The notes: generated from the letters alone by a model not told the origin. DNA of 64,000 bases from Colwellia marinimaniae (GCF_002207865.1 NZ_BDQM01000010.1:60923-124922), one strand, 5' to 3'; positions 47,714 to 58,552 are shown, numbered from the stretch's first letter. Numbers and translations: made by a program.

Positions 47714-48645
47714 TAATTTATTTGTCCATCGGTGATTAGCTCTTGCTCTGCTTCGACCATATCTAACATCCACTTTCTAAAGGCCGCGATTTTACCGATG
47801 TCTTGCTGATTTTCACGACATACGATGAAATAGGCGTTTTTACTCACTAATACATCGTTAAAGGGACAGACTAAACGTCCCGAATCAATATCCGGCTTAG
47901 CTAAAACACTGTAAGCCAAAGCAACCCCTTGACCGTGTAAAGCGGCTTGTAAAACCATAGCAGAATGACTAAAAATAGGTCCATGATTCAAATTAGCCCC
48001 TTTAACACCAACTTGTTTAAACCAGCGTTTCCAGTCCCGGCGAGAGGTATCATGGAGTAAATTATGCTTTGATAAGTCGTCTAATGATAAAAGAGCCGGT
48101 TTACCATTGGCAGCATGCTCTTGCATTAATAAGGGAGAGCAAACGGGGATAAGGTATTCGGTATGCAATTTATCAGCATGGATATTGGGCCAACGTCCAC
48201 GTCCATAATATATAGCAACATCGACATCTTCTGTCAGTGAATTCTCTGCTTGATCTACGGCTTTAATCCTAACATCAATATCTTCATGTAAGGCATTAAA
48301 AGTAGTTAACCGAGGAACTAACCATTGGATGGCAAAGCTCGCCTGTGAACTGACTGTTATCGACCCTTTCGCTCCACGAGCTAACAAACGTTCGGTCGCT
48401 TCATGTAGTGAGGTAAAAATATCTTTTATATCTAAATAATACGACTGACCTTCCTCCGAGAGTAATAAAGCACGGTTTTTTCGCATAAACAATTTAATAC
48501 CTAAGTACTCTTCTAATGATTTAATTTGATGGCTTATTGCCGCTTGCGTGACAAAAAGCTCTTCTGCTGCTCGCGTAAAACTGAGCTGCCTTGCCGATGC
48601 TTCAAATGCTCGCAAAGCTTTTAATGGGGGGAGTATATTAGCCAA
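47713..48645 (-). CDS. gcvA: GcvA, LysR-type regulator
   Basis: 310 residues, very close to E. coli GcvA through the winged helix (LSFTRAAEELFVTQAAISHQ, about 20-39) and into the effector domain (FSHSAMVLQAALHGQGVAL, LVCPFNDVLVSKNA). GcvA activates the glycine cleavage operon in glycine and represses it in purines, and activates the small RNA GcvB. A perfect GcvA-type operator lies 86 bases upstream, and a candidate small RNA is transcribed in the opposite direction, as gcvB is in E. coli. Confidence 0.95.
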   Translation of the reverse strand: MANILPPLKALRAFEASARQLSFTRAAEELFVTQAAISHQIKSLEEYLGIKLFMRKNRALLLSEEGQSYYLDIKDIFTSLHEATERLLARGAKGSITVSSQASFAIQWLVPRLTTFNALHEDIDVRIKAVDQAENSLTEDVDVAIYYGRGRWPNIHADKLHTEYLIPVCSPLLMQEHAANGKPALLSLDDLSKHNLLHDTSRRDWKRWFKQVGVKGANLNHGPIFSHSAMVLQAALHGQGVALAYSVLAKPDIDSGRLVCPFNDVLVSKNAYFIVCRENQQDIGKIAAFRKWMLDMVEAEQELITDGQIN

Positions 48646-48731
48646 AAGTCACCTACAAATTTTAAATATTATTTATAATATATGCACTATAACACTGCAT
48701 AAAAACTTACCAATCAAGCATAACAATTATT

Positions 48732-48747
48732 CATTAGTTTTTCTAAT
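48732..48747. promoter_or_regulatory. GcvA-type operator, copy 2
   Basis: The same 16 bases as at 892-907, with ATTAG-N5-CTAAT. It lies between gcvA and the candidate divergent small RNA, 45 bases before the -10 hexamer at 48793-48798. Confidence 0.7.
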
Positions 48748-48769
48748 ACATAACATCAATTTAAGTCGT

Positions 48770-48798
48770 TTTATTTCCTTTAACAACTTGTGTATTAT
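48770..48798 (+). promoter_or_regulatory. Candidate promoter of sRNA 2
   Basis: TATTAT at 48793-48798 with a weak -35 TTTATT 17 bases upstream. A weak -35 fits an activated promoter. Confidence 0.45.
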
Positions 48799-48804
48799 TC
48801 ACAC

Positions 48805-48880
48805 CGTAGATGAAGGACATCATCTCAACGTTTTATAAAACTCAGGTATAGCGTGTGTTCCCAACCCACACGCTTTATTT
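48805..48880 (+). ncRNA. Candidate GcvA-controlled small RNA 2, divergent from gcvA
   Basis: About 75 bases from a predicted start to an intrinsic terminator at 48850-48880 (arms AGCGTGTG and CACACGCT, then a T-rich tail). The location is that of gcvB, but it is shorter than enterobacterial GcvB and I do not see its GU-rich R1 region. There is no open frame with a ribosome site. Confidence 0.5.
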
Positions 48881-48967
48881 TGAAGAGTAAAACCAGCGCG
48901 AGAAAAGGTCCTAATATATCTATAGGGAATAAAAATTTATTATTAGGTTATATACAGGACAAACAAC

Positions 48968-49255
48968 ATGAAACTAAGCATTAAAAAAACTAACTTACTT
49001 GCCGTATTATTCGCCACCACTTTATTGAGTACTGCAGCCACTGCTGCCTTACCAAAAACTGCACTAATTAAAGCTGAGCCAGTGAATCAAACTCAACTGA
49101 CTAGTGCTGCCCATAACAACCTAAAGTTTTCGTTAACACCAGTTACCATTAACTATACTATACAGTCAACAGACTCAGGCTTTGCCAAACAAAAGCACAT
49201 GGCTAATCAAAATAAGTCAGTTATTTTAACTAAAATAACATTAATTGCAGATTAA
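48968..49255 (+). CDS. Small exported protein, unknown
   Basis: 95 residues with a clear signal peptide (about 1-26, LLAVLFATTLLSTAATAA) and an AGGA element before the ATG. The mature part is about 69 residues, without cysteines, and I recognise no family. It lies downstream of candidate small RNA 2 but beyond its terminator, so it probably has its own promoter; TTATATA about 15 bases before the AGGA is a candidate -10. Confidence 0.65.
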   Translation: MKLSIKKTNLLAVLFATTLLSTAATAALPKTALIKAEPVNQTQLTSAAHNNLKFSLTPVTINYTIQSTDSGFAKQKHMANQNKSVILTKITLIAD

Positions 49256-49359
49256 TTAGATTAATTGCAGGGCGATTAAATTTAGCCTGCATCTTAACAT
49301 ATGCCAAAATGCAAGCCCATTTAGTGAAGTACAACCTTAGTGTTCGAGATCACAAATAA

Positions 49360-49385
49360 AAAAAGGTGTCCTAGGACACCTTTTT
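49360..49385. terminator. Terminator between the small exported protein and kdsA
   Basis: Arms AAAAAGGTGTCC and GGACACCTTTTT separated by two bases; in RNA the loop will open to CCUAGG. It is T-rich on both strands, between convergent genes. Confidence 0.8.
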
Positions 49386-49466
49386 ATTGCTTTCAATTCT
49401 TGTTGTTTACTTATTACCACCCTAGTTAGCCGAGTTAACATCCGCTAACCCTAACGTGCTAGGGTA

Positions 49467-50312
<846 letters not shown>

Positions 50313-50328
50313 TTATTCCTAAATATAA

Positions 50329-50362
50329 AAAAGCGTAAAATACCACTGTATTTTACGCTTTT
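50329..50362 (-). terminator. Hairpin just upstream of kdsA
   Basis: Arms AAAAGCGTAAAATA (50329-50342) and TATTTTACGCTTTT (50349-50362) with a six-base loop. It is placed to end leftward transcription from the DUF819 gene before kdsA, although the MITE-like element lies in between. Confidence 0.7.
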
Positions 50363-50373
50363 AGTAAAAGTAC

Positions 50374-50640
50374 TATACCCAAGCGACTTCAATATGCTCG
50401 TTTCAGGACATCTGAGCGATTCATGATCAAGGCGCGTATTTTATTAATGGTTATTCCCTTAATTACATACGCAACGATGAACATGATTTTCTCAGATGTC
50501 CCCGTAGGGCTGGTTTAGAAACGCTTTATCCATCGTTATTGATTTCGATAATAGAATAACTATTCTCTTCAATCAATGCCTTGCCTAAAGACGTTTCTAA
50601 TTCCAGCTGAATCCTGCATTTTGAGGTGGCTTGGGTATTA
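50374..50640. mobile_element. MITE-like element with terminal inverted repeats
   Basis: The left end (50374-50397, starting TATACCCAAGCGACTTC) and right end (50616-50640, ending GGCTTGGGTATTA) are inverted copies of each other over about 24 bases with a few mismatches. The 267-bp interior has no gene. I recall similar ends (ACCCAAGCNACCTCAAAATGC) repeated in Alteromonadales genomes; this is from memory. No transposase is present, so it would be non-autonomous. Confidence 0.8.
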
Positions 50641-50681
50641 AGTAGCCGTTAGCTTACTGTAACATCTTCATTAGTTAAACA

Positions 50682-51950
50682 TTAACTACCAGCGACTATT
50701 CTTAATAATTGTCCACATATCCACGCCATATAGGTGCCTAAAGCATAACCTAGGACAGCAAGTAGTACTCCTACAGGTGCTAATGACGGATGGAATGCCG
50801 AAGCAATTACTGGTGCTGATGCTGCACCACCGATATTCGCTTTACTGCCGACCGCTAAGTAAAAGATTGGCGCTTTGATAATTCTACCGACAACAAATAA
50901 TAAAATAATGTGAATCGCCATCCAAATAAGACCAATAACTACATATTTAGGTGCTTCGGCAATTTGCGTGATATCCATATGTAAGCCGATGGTGGCAACT
51001 AAAATATATAAGAAGCAGCTACCCACTTTTGAAGCACCGACATGTTCAAGCTCTCTTACTTTAGTAAATGACAAGCATAAGCCGATAGTCGTTACTACGA
51101 GAATAATCCAGAACAATTTGCTATGTAAGCTGAATTTTTTCAACTCTGGGTAGTTCAGTTGGAAAAATGGTACCAATAAGTCAGCGACAAAATGCGCAAA
51201 ACCTGCCGCACCAAAAGCGACGGCAATAATAAGCATTAAATCTTTTAGCTCAGGCGTTCTTTTATGCTTTCGTTCATTGGCTTCCACTCTGGCAATAAGT
51301 TTGTCAATACCTGAGGTATCAGCGCCACTTTTGGCATCAATAGCCTTATGGTTAGCCGCAATGTACAGCAAACAAGCCATCCAGAGATTTGCCACGACAA
51401 TATCTACCGTGACCATGATGGTAAATATTTTACCGTCAGCTTCAAAAATTTCTTTCATCGCCAACATGTTTGCACCACCACCAATCCAGCTTCCGGCAAG
51501 GGCAGCCATACCACGCCAAACAGCTTCAGGACCAGTAACACTAATTAACTCAGGCCAAATAGCAGAAACTATTAATAAAGAAATAGGGCCGCCAATAACC
51601 ACACCAACCGTACCGGTTATAAACATAATTAGCGCTTTACTGCCAAGACCAACAATAGCTTTAATATCGATACTTAAGGTTAACAGTACTAAACATGCGG
51701 GTAGCAGAAAGTATTTGGCCACGTAACCCACTTTACTAACTTCGGCGCTAACGATGCCAAAGGTATTTAATAAAGAAGGCAATAAATAGCACATTAATAA
51801 CGCCGGTACATATTTATAAAATTTTTGGCAAGCGCTATTTTTACTATTAGAAGTATAAAACACAAAGCCTAGAATAAGTGTCAAAATCCCCAGTACTACC
51901 GCGTCATTGGTAATGAGTGGCGCATTCGCCACAATATTGTCTTGCATCAT
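50682..51950 (-). CDS. DUF819 membrane protein, probable transporter
   Basis: 422 residues with about ten to twelve membrane helices and a hydrophilic lysine-rich loop near residues 205-235. LAGSWIGGGANMLAMKEIFE and GSKANIGGAASAPVIASAFHPSLAP are characteristic of DUF819 (YjcL-like) proteins, which are thought to be transporters; no substrate is established. Two ATG codons stand in tandem at the start. It is inserted between sirB1 and kdsA compared with E. coli. Confidence 0.87.
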   Translation of the reverse strand: MMQDNIVANAPLITNDAVVLGILTLILGFVFYTSNSKNSACQKFYKYVPALLMCYLLPSLLNTFGIVSAEVSKVGYVAKYFLLPACLVLLTLSIDIKAIVGLGSKALIMFITGTVGVVIGGPISLLIVSAIWPELISVTGPEAVWRGMAALAGSWIGGGANMLAMKEIFEADGKIFTIMVTVDIVVANLWMACLLYIAANHKAIDAKSGADTSGIDKLIARVEANERKHKRTPELKDLMLIIAVAFGAAGFAHFVADLLVPFFQLNYPELKKFSLHSKLFWIILVVTTIGLCLSFTKVRELEHVGASKVGSCFLYILVATIGLHMDITQIAEAPKYVVIGLIWMAIHIILLFVVGRIIKAPIFYLAVGSKANIGGAASAPVIASAFHPSLAPVGVLLAVLGYALGTYMAWICGQLLRIVAGS

Positions 51951-51989
51951 TTTGCCTTTTTATATTTATTTTTTGATGAAGTGAACATT

Positions 51990-52811
51990 TTAATGAAGGA
52001 CGTTATTACCGACATCAATTTTTTCAAGTTGAATTTTTAATATTTTGGCGGCGGGATCTTGAGGACATTGCTCAACGAAGTAGCGATAATCATCCACAGC
52101 CACTTTAAAGCAATCAAGTTGGTGTAGCAAAAAACCACGGTCTCTTCGTTGCAGTGGATCGTCTGGGTTTAATGATAAGATAACATCAACACACGTTAAT
52201 GCCTTATCAAAAGCCTGCTCTCGGATCAGAGCGTTTTTCAATGCCGAAAGATGCTCAACTAAGGCGACATGATCATCAAGGGCGACTAAGTCTTGCTCTT
52301 CAGGGTCGCCTTCGAGATCATCTAAACGTAAATCAAGTTCAGCCCAATCGAGTGACTCGCCAGTTACCGCGTCAAAAATAATAGCATATTGCTCATCACA
52401 GCACAGGCGTACCATGATTTTATTCGGAATAAACACCAAATCAGTTTCAAAGCCACAAGCACTAATAATTTCTTTGACCACAACCGCCTTAACCATGGGC
52501 GACATAGCACGTTGATTTAACGATGTTGCTACCCGATAAGCAGAAATAGGCCAACGAGTCTGATAGCTGTCAATAAATAAATGTTGATAGTACAATTCAT
52601 TAAGCAAAGCTTCAGCTTTCTCTATAGGTGATTCAATTTCACTAACGACAGCAATACATTGACTGATAATTGTCTCTAAACTATCTAGTGATGCATACAT
52701 TTTGACAATTTCTTGGTCGCTATCGGCAAAAATATGTTCTTCAAGTAAAACAAGTTTTTGCAGCAAATCTTTATCTTTAGATTTTAATTCTGATAAAAAC
52801 AATTCATTCAT
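51990..52811 (-). CDS. sirB1: SirB1, transglutaminase-like/TPR protein
   Basis: 273 residues. The N-terminal part resembles the SirB1 transglutaminase-like domain, and the C-terminal part (about 190-265) has TPR-like helices with LNPDDPLQRRDRGFLLHQL. Its function is unknown. It lies in the conserved hemA-prfA-prmC-sirB2-sirB1 cluster. Confidence 0.9.
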   Translation of the reverse strand: MNELFLSELKSKDKDLLQKLVLLEEHIFADSDQEIVKMYASLDSLETIISQCIAVVSEIESPIEKAEALLNELYYQHLFIDSYQTRWPISAYRVATSLNQRAMSPMVKAVVVKEIISACGFETDLVFIPNKIMVRLCCDEQYAIIFDAVTGESLDWAELDLRLDDLEGDPEEQDLVALDDHVALVEHLSALKNALIREQAFDKALTCVDVILSLNPDDPLQRRDRGFLLHQLDCFKVAVDDYRYFVEQCPQDPAAKILKIQLEKIDVGNNVLH

Positions 52812-52874
52812 AACAGCTTATTTATCCGACTCCATATTATACTTATCTGGTAGACCTAGTATGCACACTAACAC

Positions 52875-53240
52875 TTAGCTAAAAAAGAAGGCTTCTCGTG
52901 TCATGGCTAAACGTACAATCAGCATTACCCAAGCTATTGCACCTAAATAGCCTATAATTTGCATCGGCTTATTACGCGCTAATTTCAAGGTGTAATATCC
53001 GGTCAAAATATAAGCAAATAACGCTAAAATCTTTTCAGCTAGCCATAATTGTTCCATGGGGTTGAAATGTAGTTTTACTGCGAGAGTAATACCGGCAATC
53101 AGTAAAAAAGTATCAATAACATGAGGGCTGATTTTCAACCACTTGCTATCAAGCTTTTTTGAGGCCATTAAGGTCAAAATAAAACGATAGGTAAATAAAC
53201 TAACGCTAAGTACCGCAAGGGCTATATGTAAATGTTTCAA
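52875..53240 (-). CDS. sirB2: SirB2 membrane protein
   Basis: 121 residues with four membrane helices, in the family of SirB/YchQ proteins. KISPHVIDTFLLIAGITL and WLAEKILALFAYILTGYYTLK are landmarks. Its function is unknown. It lies between prmC and sirB1 on the same strand. Confidence 0.9.
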   Translation of the reverse strand: MKHLHIALAVLSVSLFTYRFILTLMASKKLDSKWLKISPHVIDTFLLIAGITLAVKLHFNPMEQLWLAEKILALFAYILTGYYTLKLARNKPMQIIGYLGAIAWVMLIVRLAMTREAFFFS

Positions 53241-53353
53241 AGTTATTCCTTTTATTAAACTATTTTGCGCATAGTGTAGCGACTTTAGGTTAATAAATCG
53301 TTTTAAAGTGTAACCCTAGACTATAAATCGGCTATTTATACTGATTATCTAGA

Positions 53354-54217
53354 TTAATGCCTAGGCAAACGAGCCCAAGTAATACGTTCATGACCATTAA
53401 AGTCTCTGACTGTTTGTACGTTATCATACCCTAAGCTGGTTAAAACATCTCGCACCGCTTCCCCTTGTTGGTAACCATGTTCAAAGAAAAGTGCTCCTTG
53501 AGCTTTAAGAAAATTTAGTGCTTGTTGCGCTATGTGTTTAATATCGCCGAGACCTTGCTCATTAGCCACCAAAGCTGATTTAGGTTCAAATCGCACATCA
53601 CCTTGACTTAGGTTTTCGTCCAAGGCATCGATATAAGGCGGGTTCGACACTATAACATCAAACTTGCGCTCATTAACCGCACTAAACCAGTTACTTTGAA
53701 AGATATTGACTTGCGTCAAGTGTAAATCTTCAGCATTTTGCTTGGCTAGTTTCACCGCCTCAATATTAAAATCAATAGCATCAATTTGCCAATTCGGTTG
53801 CTCAGATGCTAACGCCAGGGCGATTGCACCTGTTCCTGTACCGAGATCTAAGCAGTGCAATGACTTTACTTCACCAAAATTATCAAGTACTAATTCAACC
53901 AAAATTTCGGTGTCTGGACGTGGAATAAGTGTTGCGGGTGAAACTCGAAAAACGAGTGACCAGAATTCCTTTACCCCTATAATATAGGCAATAGGCTCAC
54001 CAGACATCCGTCTTTTTAATAAGGCTAGGTAATGTTGTTCATCTTGTTTAACAAGCTCTCTTTCGGGCCAGGTAAGCAAGTAGCTGCGCTCTTTATGCAA
54101 CACAAAAGCCAAGAGGATTTGTGTATCAAGTTTAGCACTGTCGGAGAAGCAAACTAATTGCTCACGACCATATGCTATCCAATCGGCTATAGTACTATTA
54201 TTCACTGGCGTTAACAA
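53354..54217 (-). CDS. prmC: PrmC, release factor glutamine methyltransferase
   Basis: It methylates the glutamine of the GGQ motif in release factors. 287 residues. SAM-binding DLGTGTGAIALALA is at 124-137 and the catalytic NPPY at 192-195. It starts seven bases after prfA, whose product is its substrate. Confidence 0.96.
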   Translation of the reverse strand: MLTPVNNSTIADWIAYGREQLVCFSDSAKLDTQILLAFVLHKERSYLLTWPERELVKQDEQHYLALLKRRMSGEPIAYIIGVKEFWSLVFRVSPATLIPRPDTEILVELVLDNFGEVKSLHCLDLGTGTGAIALALASEQPNWQIDAIDFNIEAVKLAKQNAEDLHLTQVNIFQSNWFSAVNERKFDVIVSNPPYIDALDENLSQGDVRFEPKSALVANEQGLGDIKHIAQQALNFLKAQGALFFEHGYQQGEAVRDVLTSLGYDNVQTVRDFNGHERITWARLPRH

Positions 54218-54224
54218 AATAGAG

Positions 54225-55313
54225 TTAATGTTTTCCGGCTAATTCAGCTAATAAATCGGCTTGATTTTCCTGCATTATCGGCTCCATAATCAAGTCTAAA
54301 TTACCTTCCATAATTTCGCCTAGGCGATATAAAGTTAGGTTAATACGGTGATCACTCATGCGACCTTGCGGAAAGTTGTAGGTACGAATACGCTCAGAAC
54401 GGTCACCACTGGCCACTAAATTACGACGTGATGACTCTTCCTCACTACGGCGTTCTTCATCTGCAGCCTGTTGCAGACGCGCTTGCAGCACTGACATTGC
54501 TTGAGCCCGGTTTTTATGTTGTGAGCGCTGTTCTTGACACTCAACCACAACACCTGATGGAATATGGGTAATACGAATAGCTGAATCCGTTTTGTTTACA
54601 TGCTGACCACCCGCGCCTGAGGCACGGAAGGTATCAATTTTCAAATCGGCTTTATTAATTTCAATGGCATCTACTTCAGGAACTTCAGGCATAACCACCA
54701 CAGTACAAGCTGAGGTATGTACTCGACCTTGAGACTCAGTTTCTGGTACACGTTGCACCCGATGGCCGCCAGATTCAAATTTCAGATGGCCGTAAACGCC
54801 TTCACCATTAACTTTCATGATCAGTTCTTTATAACCGCCCTGCTCACTTTCACTGCTGTTCATTACTTCAATTTTCCAGCCTTTCTTTTCTGCATAACGG
54901 CTGTACATTCTAAATAAATCACCAACAAAAATAGCCGCTTCATCACCACCGGCGCCGGCACGAATTTCAACAAAACAGTTATTATCGTCATTAGGGTCGC
55001 GTGGTAATAATAAAACTTGTAATTCATCGGCAATCTTAGCAATCATTTTTTTAGTTATTTTGTATTCTTCCTGTGCCATTTCTCGCATCTCAGGGTCTTC
55101 ATCTTTAAGCATCATCTCAGCAGCGGAAAAGTCACCTTCCGCTATTTTATAATTATTAAAAACTGAAGTCACCGCGTCGAGCTGCTTAAACTCTTTAGAT
55201 AATTCACGGAATTTATCTTGATTAGCAATGGTTTCTGGATCGGATAATAAAGCTTGCACTTCTTCGAAACGCTCAACTAGCACTTCAAGTTTTTGATAAA
55301 CTGATGATTTCAT
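54225..55313 (-). CDS. prfA: Peptide chain release factor 1
   Basis: It recognises UAA and UAG stops. 362 residues (E. coli 360) from ATG 55313; the frame extends to TTG 55334 but the family starts MKxSxxxKLE here. The anticodon-like PET is at 190-192 and the catalytic GGQ at 235-237 (GAGGQHVN). Confidence 0.97.
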   Translation of the reverse strand: MKSSVYQKLEVLVERFEEVQALLSDPETIANQDKFRELSKEFKQLDAVTSVFNNYKIAEGDFSAAEMMLKDEDPEMREMAQEEYKITKKMIAKIADELQVLLLPRDPNDDNNCFVEIRAGAGGDEAAIFVGDLFRMYSRYAEKKGWKIEVMNSSESEQGGYKELIMKVNGEGVYGHLKFESGGHRVQRVPETESQGRVHTSACTVVVMPEVPEVDAIEINKADLKIDTFRASGAGGQHVNKTDSAIRITHIPSGVVVECQEQRSQHKNRAQAMSVLQARLQQAADEERRSEEESSRRNLVASGDRSERIRTYNFPQGRMSDHRINLTLYRLGEIMEGNLDLIMEPIMQENQADLLAELAGKH

Positions 55314-55486
55314 TAAAATGTACTTATATTTCAAATAAGGAAAACTAAATTATTACTATTCTATCACAGTAATAACGCAATCCACCATGCTCGATAAAAA
55401 ATGTCACTTGCGGCTAACGGACTGAGTAAACAATACTTAGGTTAACAAGATGACTTGGCTATATAGCTAAGATAAGGACTAGAGTA

Positions 55487-56755
55487 CTAGTCTTGGGGAT
55501 CAATATTAAAGATATCACGTAAATAAAGTAGTTTATCCAGTTCGCCACCTTGAGCGGCAGACTGGAGCGCACTGGTTGGTGCGTGCATGAATTTGTTGGT
55601 GAGCTTAGTGGCGAGTTCCCCTAAAACAGCCTCAGAATTTTTACCATTTCTTAATTGGCTAAGGGCTTTTTCGAGTAAAACATCACGGTTGTCTATACAT
55701 TGTTTACGATAACTAATAACCGTATCTTGGGTGTTTAAACCTCGTAACCAAGCCATAAATTTATCAGACTGGCTATTAACAATACTTTCTGCTTGTACAG
55801 CGGCTTTACGTCGATTTTCAATGTTCTTCGAGATAATGCCTTCTAGGTCATCTACGGTATATAAAAAAACATCTTCAAGTTCTGACACTTGCTCTTCTAT
55901 ATCACGAGGTACGGCGAGATCAACCATAAAAATAGGTTGATGTTTACGCGATGCTAAAGCTTGTTCAACCATACCTTTACCAATAATGGGTAAAGTGGAA
56001 CCAGTAGAGCTGATAACAATATCAGCATGACACATATGATCAGGTATTTGCGCTAAGGTGATGACATCTGCGCCAATTTTTTTAGCCATATTCTCAGCAC
56101 GTGCCAATGTTCGGTTGGCCACGGTGATTTTTCCGACATTATTTTCATAGAGATGTTTAGCAACTAATTCTATCGTTTCACCGGCCCCCACTAGCAGTAC
56201 TTTAGTTTTTTCAAGACTGCCAAAAATATGTTTGGCTAAGTTTACTGAAGCAAAGGCAACAGATACCGCACTAGCGCCAATATCAGTCTCTGTTCGAACT
56301 TGCTTGGCCACGCCAAAGGTACGTTGAAATAATCGGTCCATAACCAAGGACATTGAACCGGCAGCTTTAGCTTGGCTGTAAGCTTGTTTCATTTGTCCAA
56401 GGATTTGTGGTTCACCTAAAACAAGCGAATCTAAACCACAAGCAACACGCATCATATGATTAACGGCTTGCTTATCTTTATACCAATATAGGCTAGGTAA
56501 AATTATTGAGGCGGGTACGTTATGATAATTTTCTAACCATTTAACAATACGTTGTTGGGTAACTTCAAAGTCGCCATCTTGTACTAGGTATAGCTCTGTT
56601 CTATTACAGGTAGAAAGTATGGCAACTTCACGGCACTGTACTGCGTCAAGCATTTCTTGTAGGGCGATGGAAAGCTTATCTGGATTAAAAGATATTTTTT
56701 CTCTTACCGCTACTGGCGCAGTTTTATGATTAATTCCAACAGCAACTATCGACAA
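55487..56755 (-). CDS. hemA: Glutamyl-tRNA reductase
   Basis: It reduces glutamyl-tRNA to glutamate semialdehyde, the first step of haem synthesis. I choose TTG 56755, with AGG eight bases upstream, because it gives MSIVAVGINHKTAPV and places catalytic Cys at residue 50 (STCNRTEL), the E. coli number. The frame is open to another TTG at 56800, adding 15 codons. 422 residues. It is divergent from lolB. Confidence 0.93.
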   Translation of the reverse strand: MSIVAVGINHKTAPVAVREKISFNPDKLSIALQEMLDAVQCREVAILSTCNRTELYLVQDGDFEVTQQRIVKWLENYHNVPASIILPSLYWYKDKQAVNHMMRVACGLDSLVLGEPQILGQMKQAYSQAKAAGSMSLVMDRLFQRTFGVAKQVRTETDIGASAVSVAFASVNLAKHIFGSLEKTKVLLVGAGETIELVAKHLYENNVGKITVANRTLARAENMAKKIGADVITLAQIPDHMCHADIVISSTGSTLPIIGKGMVEQALASRKHQPIFMVDLAVPRDIEEQVSELEDVFLYTVDDLEGIISKNIENRRKAAVQAESIVNSQSDKFMAWLRGLNTQDTVISYRKQCIDNRDVLLEKALSQLRNGKNSEAVLGELATKLTNKFMHAPTSALQSAAQGGELDKLLYLRDIFNIDPQD

Positions 56756-56950
56756 AGTAATAAACCTATTGTGTAAACATTTCTGACAAGTTTTAGTCAA
56801 CTTGTTTTAACTCGTTCCGCAAGTATAACTCAAGATCCGCATATAAAATATGATCTGTGATAAAAGACCCTAAAAATAATACTGCTATTTACAAAGACTA
56901 AAAAGCTATGTTCAAATAACAATTATCATCGCTTGAAAGAATTACCGTCA

Positions 56951-57598
56951 ATGATTAAATTTTTTAATACTGCCCTTTATCCACTTTACTTATTTCCCCT
57001 GGCCTTATTTACCCTGATATTTTCAGGCTGTAGTACCTTGCCCAGCAAAGAAACGCAATTGCTAATTACACAAACACCTCAACAAAGAATTGCTAAGCTA
57101 GCGCAATTACAACAATGGCAGATAACAGGGAAAATAGCATTTTTGGCGCAGAATTCACGTAAGAGCGCGACATTATCTTGGCAAGTTGACGAAAAGAAAG
57201 GCACTCAACAGCTAAATTTAACCAGCTATTTTGGCATTAATGTCTTACAACTCGAATCTTATAATAATCAACATAAGATTCGCGTGGATGGAAAAACCTA
57301 TCATGGTAATAATTTAGCAGCGCTTATTCTCAACATTACCGGCTTATCATTACCAACAAAAGCGTTAAGCTACTGGCTTAAAGGTATCCCCTACCAAGAA
57401 AATGATAGTATTAGTTACCATAAAATAACACAGCTACCACAAACCTTATCAAGCCATTATAATAATGAGCTATGGCTAGTCAGTTATAGTAACTACCAGC
57501 ATATTAACGGCTATAACTTAGCAACTAAATTTTCAATTAAAAAAGAGGATTTGTTAATTAAAATTTCGGTCAATCATTGGTCAGTGACTGGTCAATAG
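56951..57598 (+). CDS. lolB: LolB, outer-membrane lipoprotein receptor
   Basis: It takes lipoproteins from LolA and inserts them in the outer membrane, the last step of the pathway that starts with lolCDE at 1176-4506. From ATG 56951 the lipobox LIFSGC puts the acylated Cys at residue 27. WQITGKIAFL and LSYWLKGIP are conserved landmarks. The frame is open to TTG 56933, which is less likely. It is followed by ispE. Confidence 0.92.
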   Translation: MIKFFNTALYPLYLFPLALFTLIFSGCSTLPSKETQLLITQTPQQRIAKLAQLQQWQITGKIAFLAQNSRKSATLSWQVDEKKGTQQLNLTSYFGINVLQLESYNNQHKIRVDGKTYHGNNLAALILNITGLSLPTKALSYWLKGIPYQENDSISYHKITQLPQTLSSHYNNELWLVSYSNYQHINGYNLATKFSIKKEDLLIKISVNHWSVTGQ

Positions 57599-57649
57599 CC
57601 GATCAGCAACCACGCTTTGTCACTCACTTACTATAAGCAGAATTTCTAC

Positions 57650-58552
57650 ATGACTTGCTCTTCTCAACCTAATTCATTTCTCAATAAAGCCATTGAATTC
57701 CCTTCTCCGGCAAAAATTAATTTATTTTTACATATTGTTGGACAGCGTGATGATGGTTACCACAATTTAGAAACACTCTTTCAATTTATTGATCATAGTG
57801 ACATATTAACCTTAACAGTCACTGACAAAGCCAGCATAGATTTATTAACGCCTCTTGAGGGGGTTAATTATGACGATAACTTAATTGTAAAAGCGGCCCA
57901 GTTATTGAAAAGAAAAACCAAGACACCTTTTGGCGTTAAAATAAGTATTAACAAAATACTACCAATGGGTGGCGGCTTGGGCGGTGGTTCATCCAATGCA
58001 GCTACGGTTTTAGTTGCGCTTAATACATTATGGCAGTGTCAATTATCAACAAGTGATTTGGCAATATTAGGCCTGAGCCTTGGTGCGGATGTACCTATCT
58101 TTATTTATGGTTTTGCCGCCTTTGCCCAAGGTGTTGGTGAAAGACTTACCGCCATGGATCCCGAAGAACCTTGGTATTTAATTACTAAACCTGAATGTAG
58201 CATTTCCACTCAACAAGTTTTTACCGCAGTAGATCTGCCTCGAAACACCAAGAAACTATCCCCTTCAGCCCTTGATACCACTGACTTTCTCAATGATAAC
58301 TTCCATAATGACTGCCAATCATTAGTAATAAAACATTATCCTGAGGTTGCCAAGTTACTGGCTTGGTTGGTAGAATACGCCCCCTCAAGAATGACAGGAA
58401 CAGGTGCGTGTGTTTTTACGCGGTTTTCTAGTCAAAAAGAGGCGTGTTCATTGCAAGCGAAACTCCCCAAAGGAGTGAGCTCATTTGTCGCGCGGGGACT
58501 TAATAAGTCGCCCTTATGTTCTGTGATGACAAGGTTGTCACTGAACAAGTAA
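57650..58552 (+). CDS. ispE: IspE, 4-diphosphocytidyl-2-C-methyl-D-erythritol kinase
   Basis: A GHMP kinase of the MEP isoprenoid pathway. From ATG 57650 it has 300 residues. SPAKINLFLHIVGQRDDGYH at 19-38 includes catalytic Lys22; the ATP motif PMGGGLGGGSSNAA is at 105-118 and catalytic Asp148 lies in LGADVPIF. The frame extends to TTG 57617 but without a better ribosome site. lolB-ispE-prs is conserved with E. coli. Confidence 0.95.
   Translation: MTCSSQPNSFLNKAIEFPSPAKINLFLHIVGQRDDGYHNLETLFQFIDHSDILTLTVTDKASIDLLTPLEGVNYDDNLIVKAAQLLKRKTKTPFGVKISINKILPMGGGLGGGSSNAATVLVALNTLWQCQLSTSDLAILGLSLGADVPIFIYGFAAFAQGVGERLTAMDPEEPWYLITKPECSISTQQVFTAVDLPRNTKKLSPSALDTTDFLNDNFHNDCQSLVIKHYPEVAKLLAWLVEYAPSRMTGTGACVFTRFSSQKEACSLQAKLPKGVSSFVARGLNKSPLCSVMTRLSLNK

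Noticed and set aside
51277..51726. 149-residue plus-strand frame
   Set aside because: It is antisense to the DUF819 membrane protein gene and has no ribosome site or family likeness.
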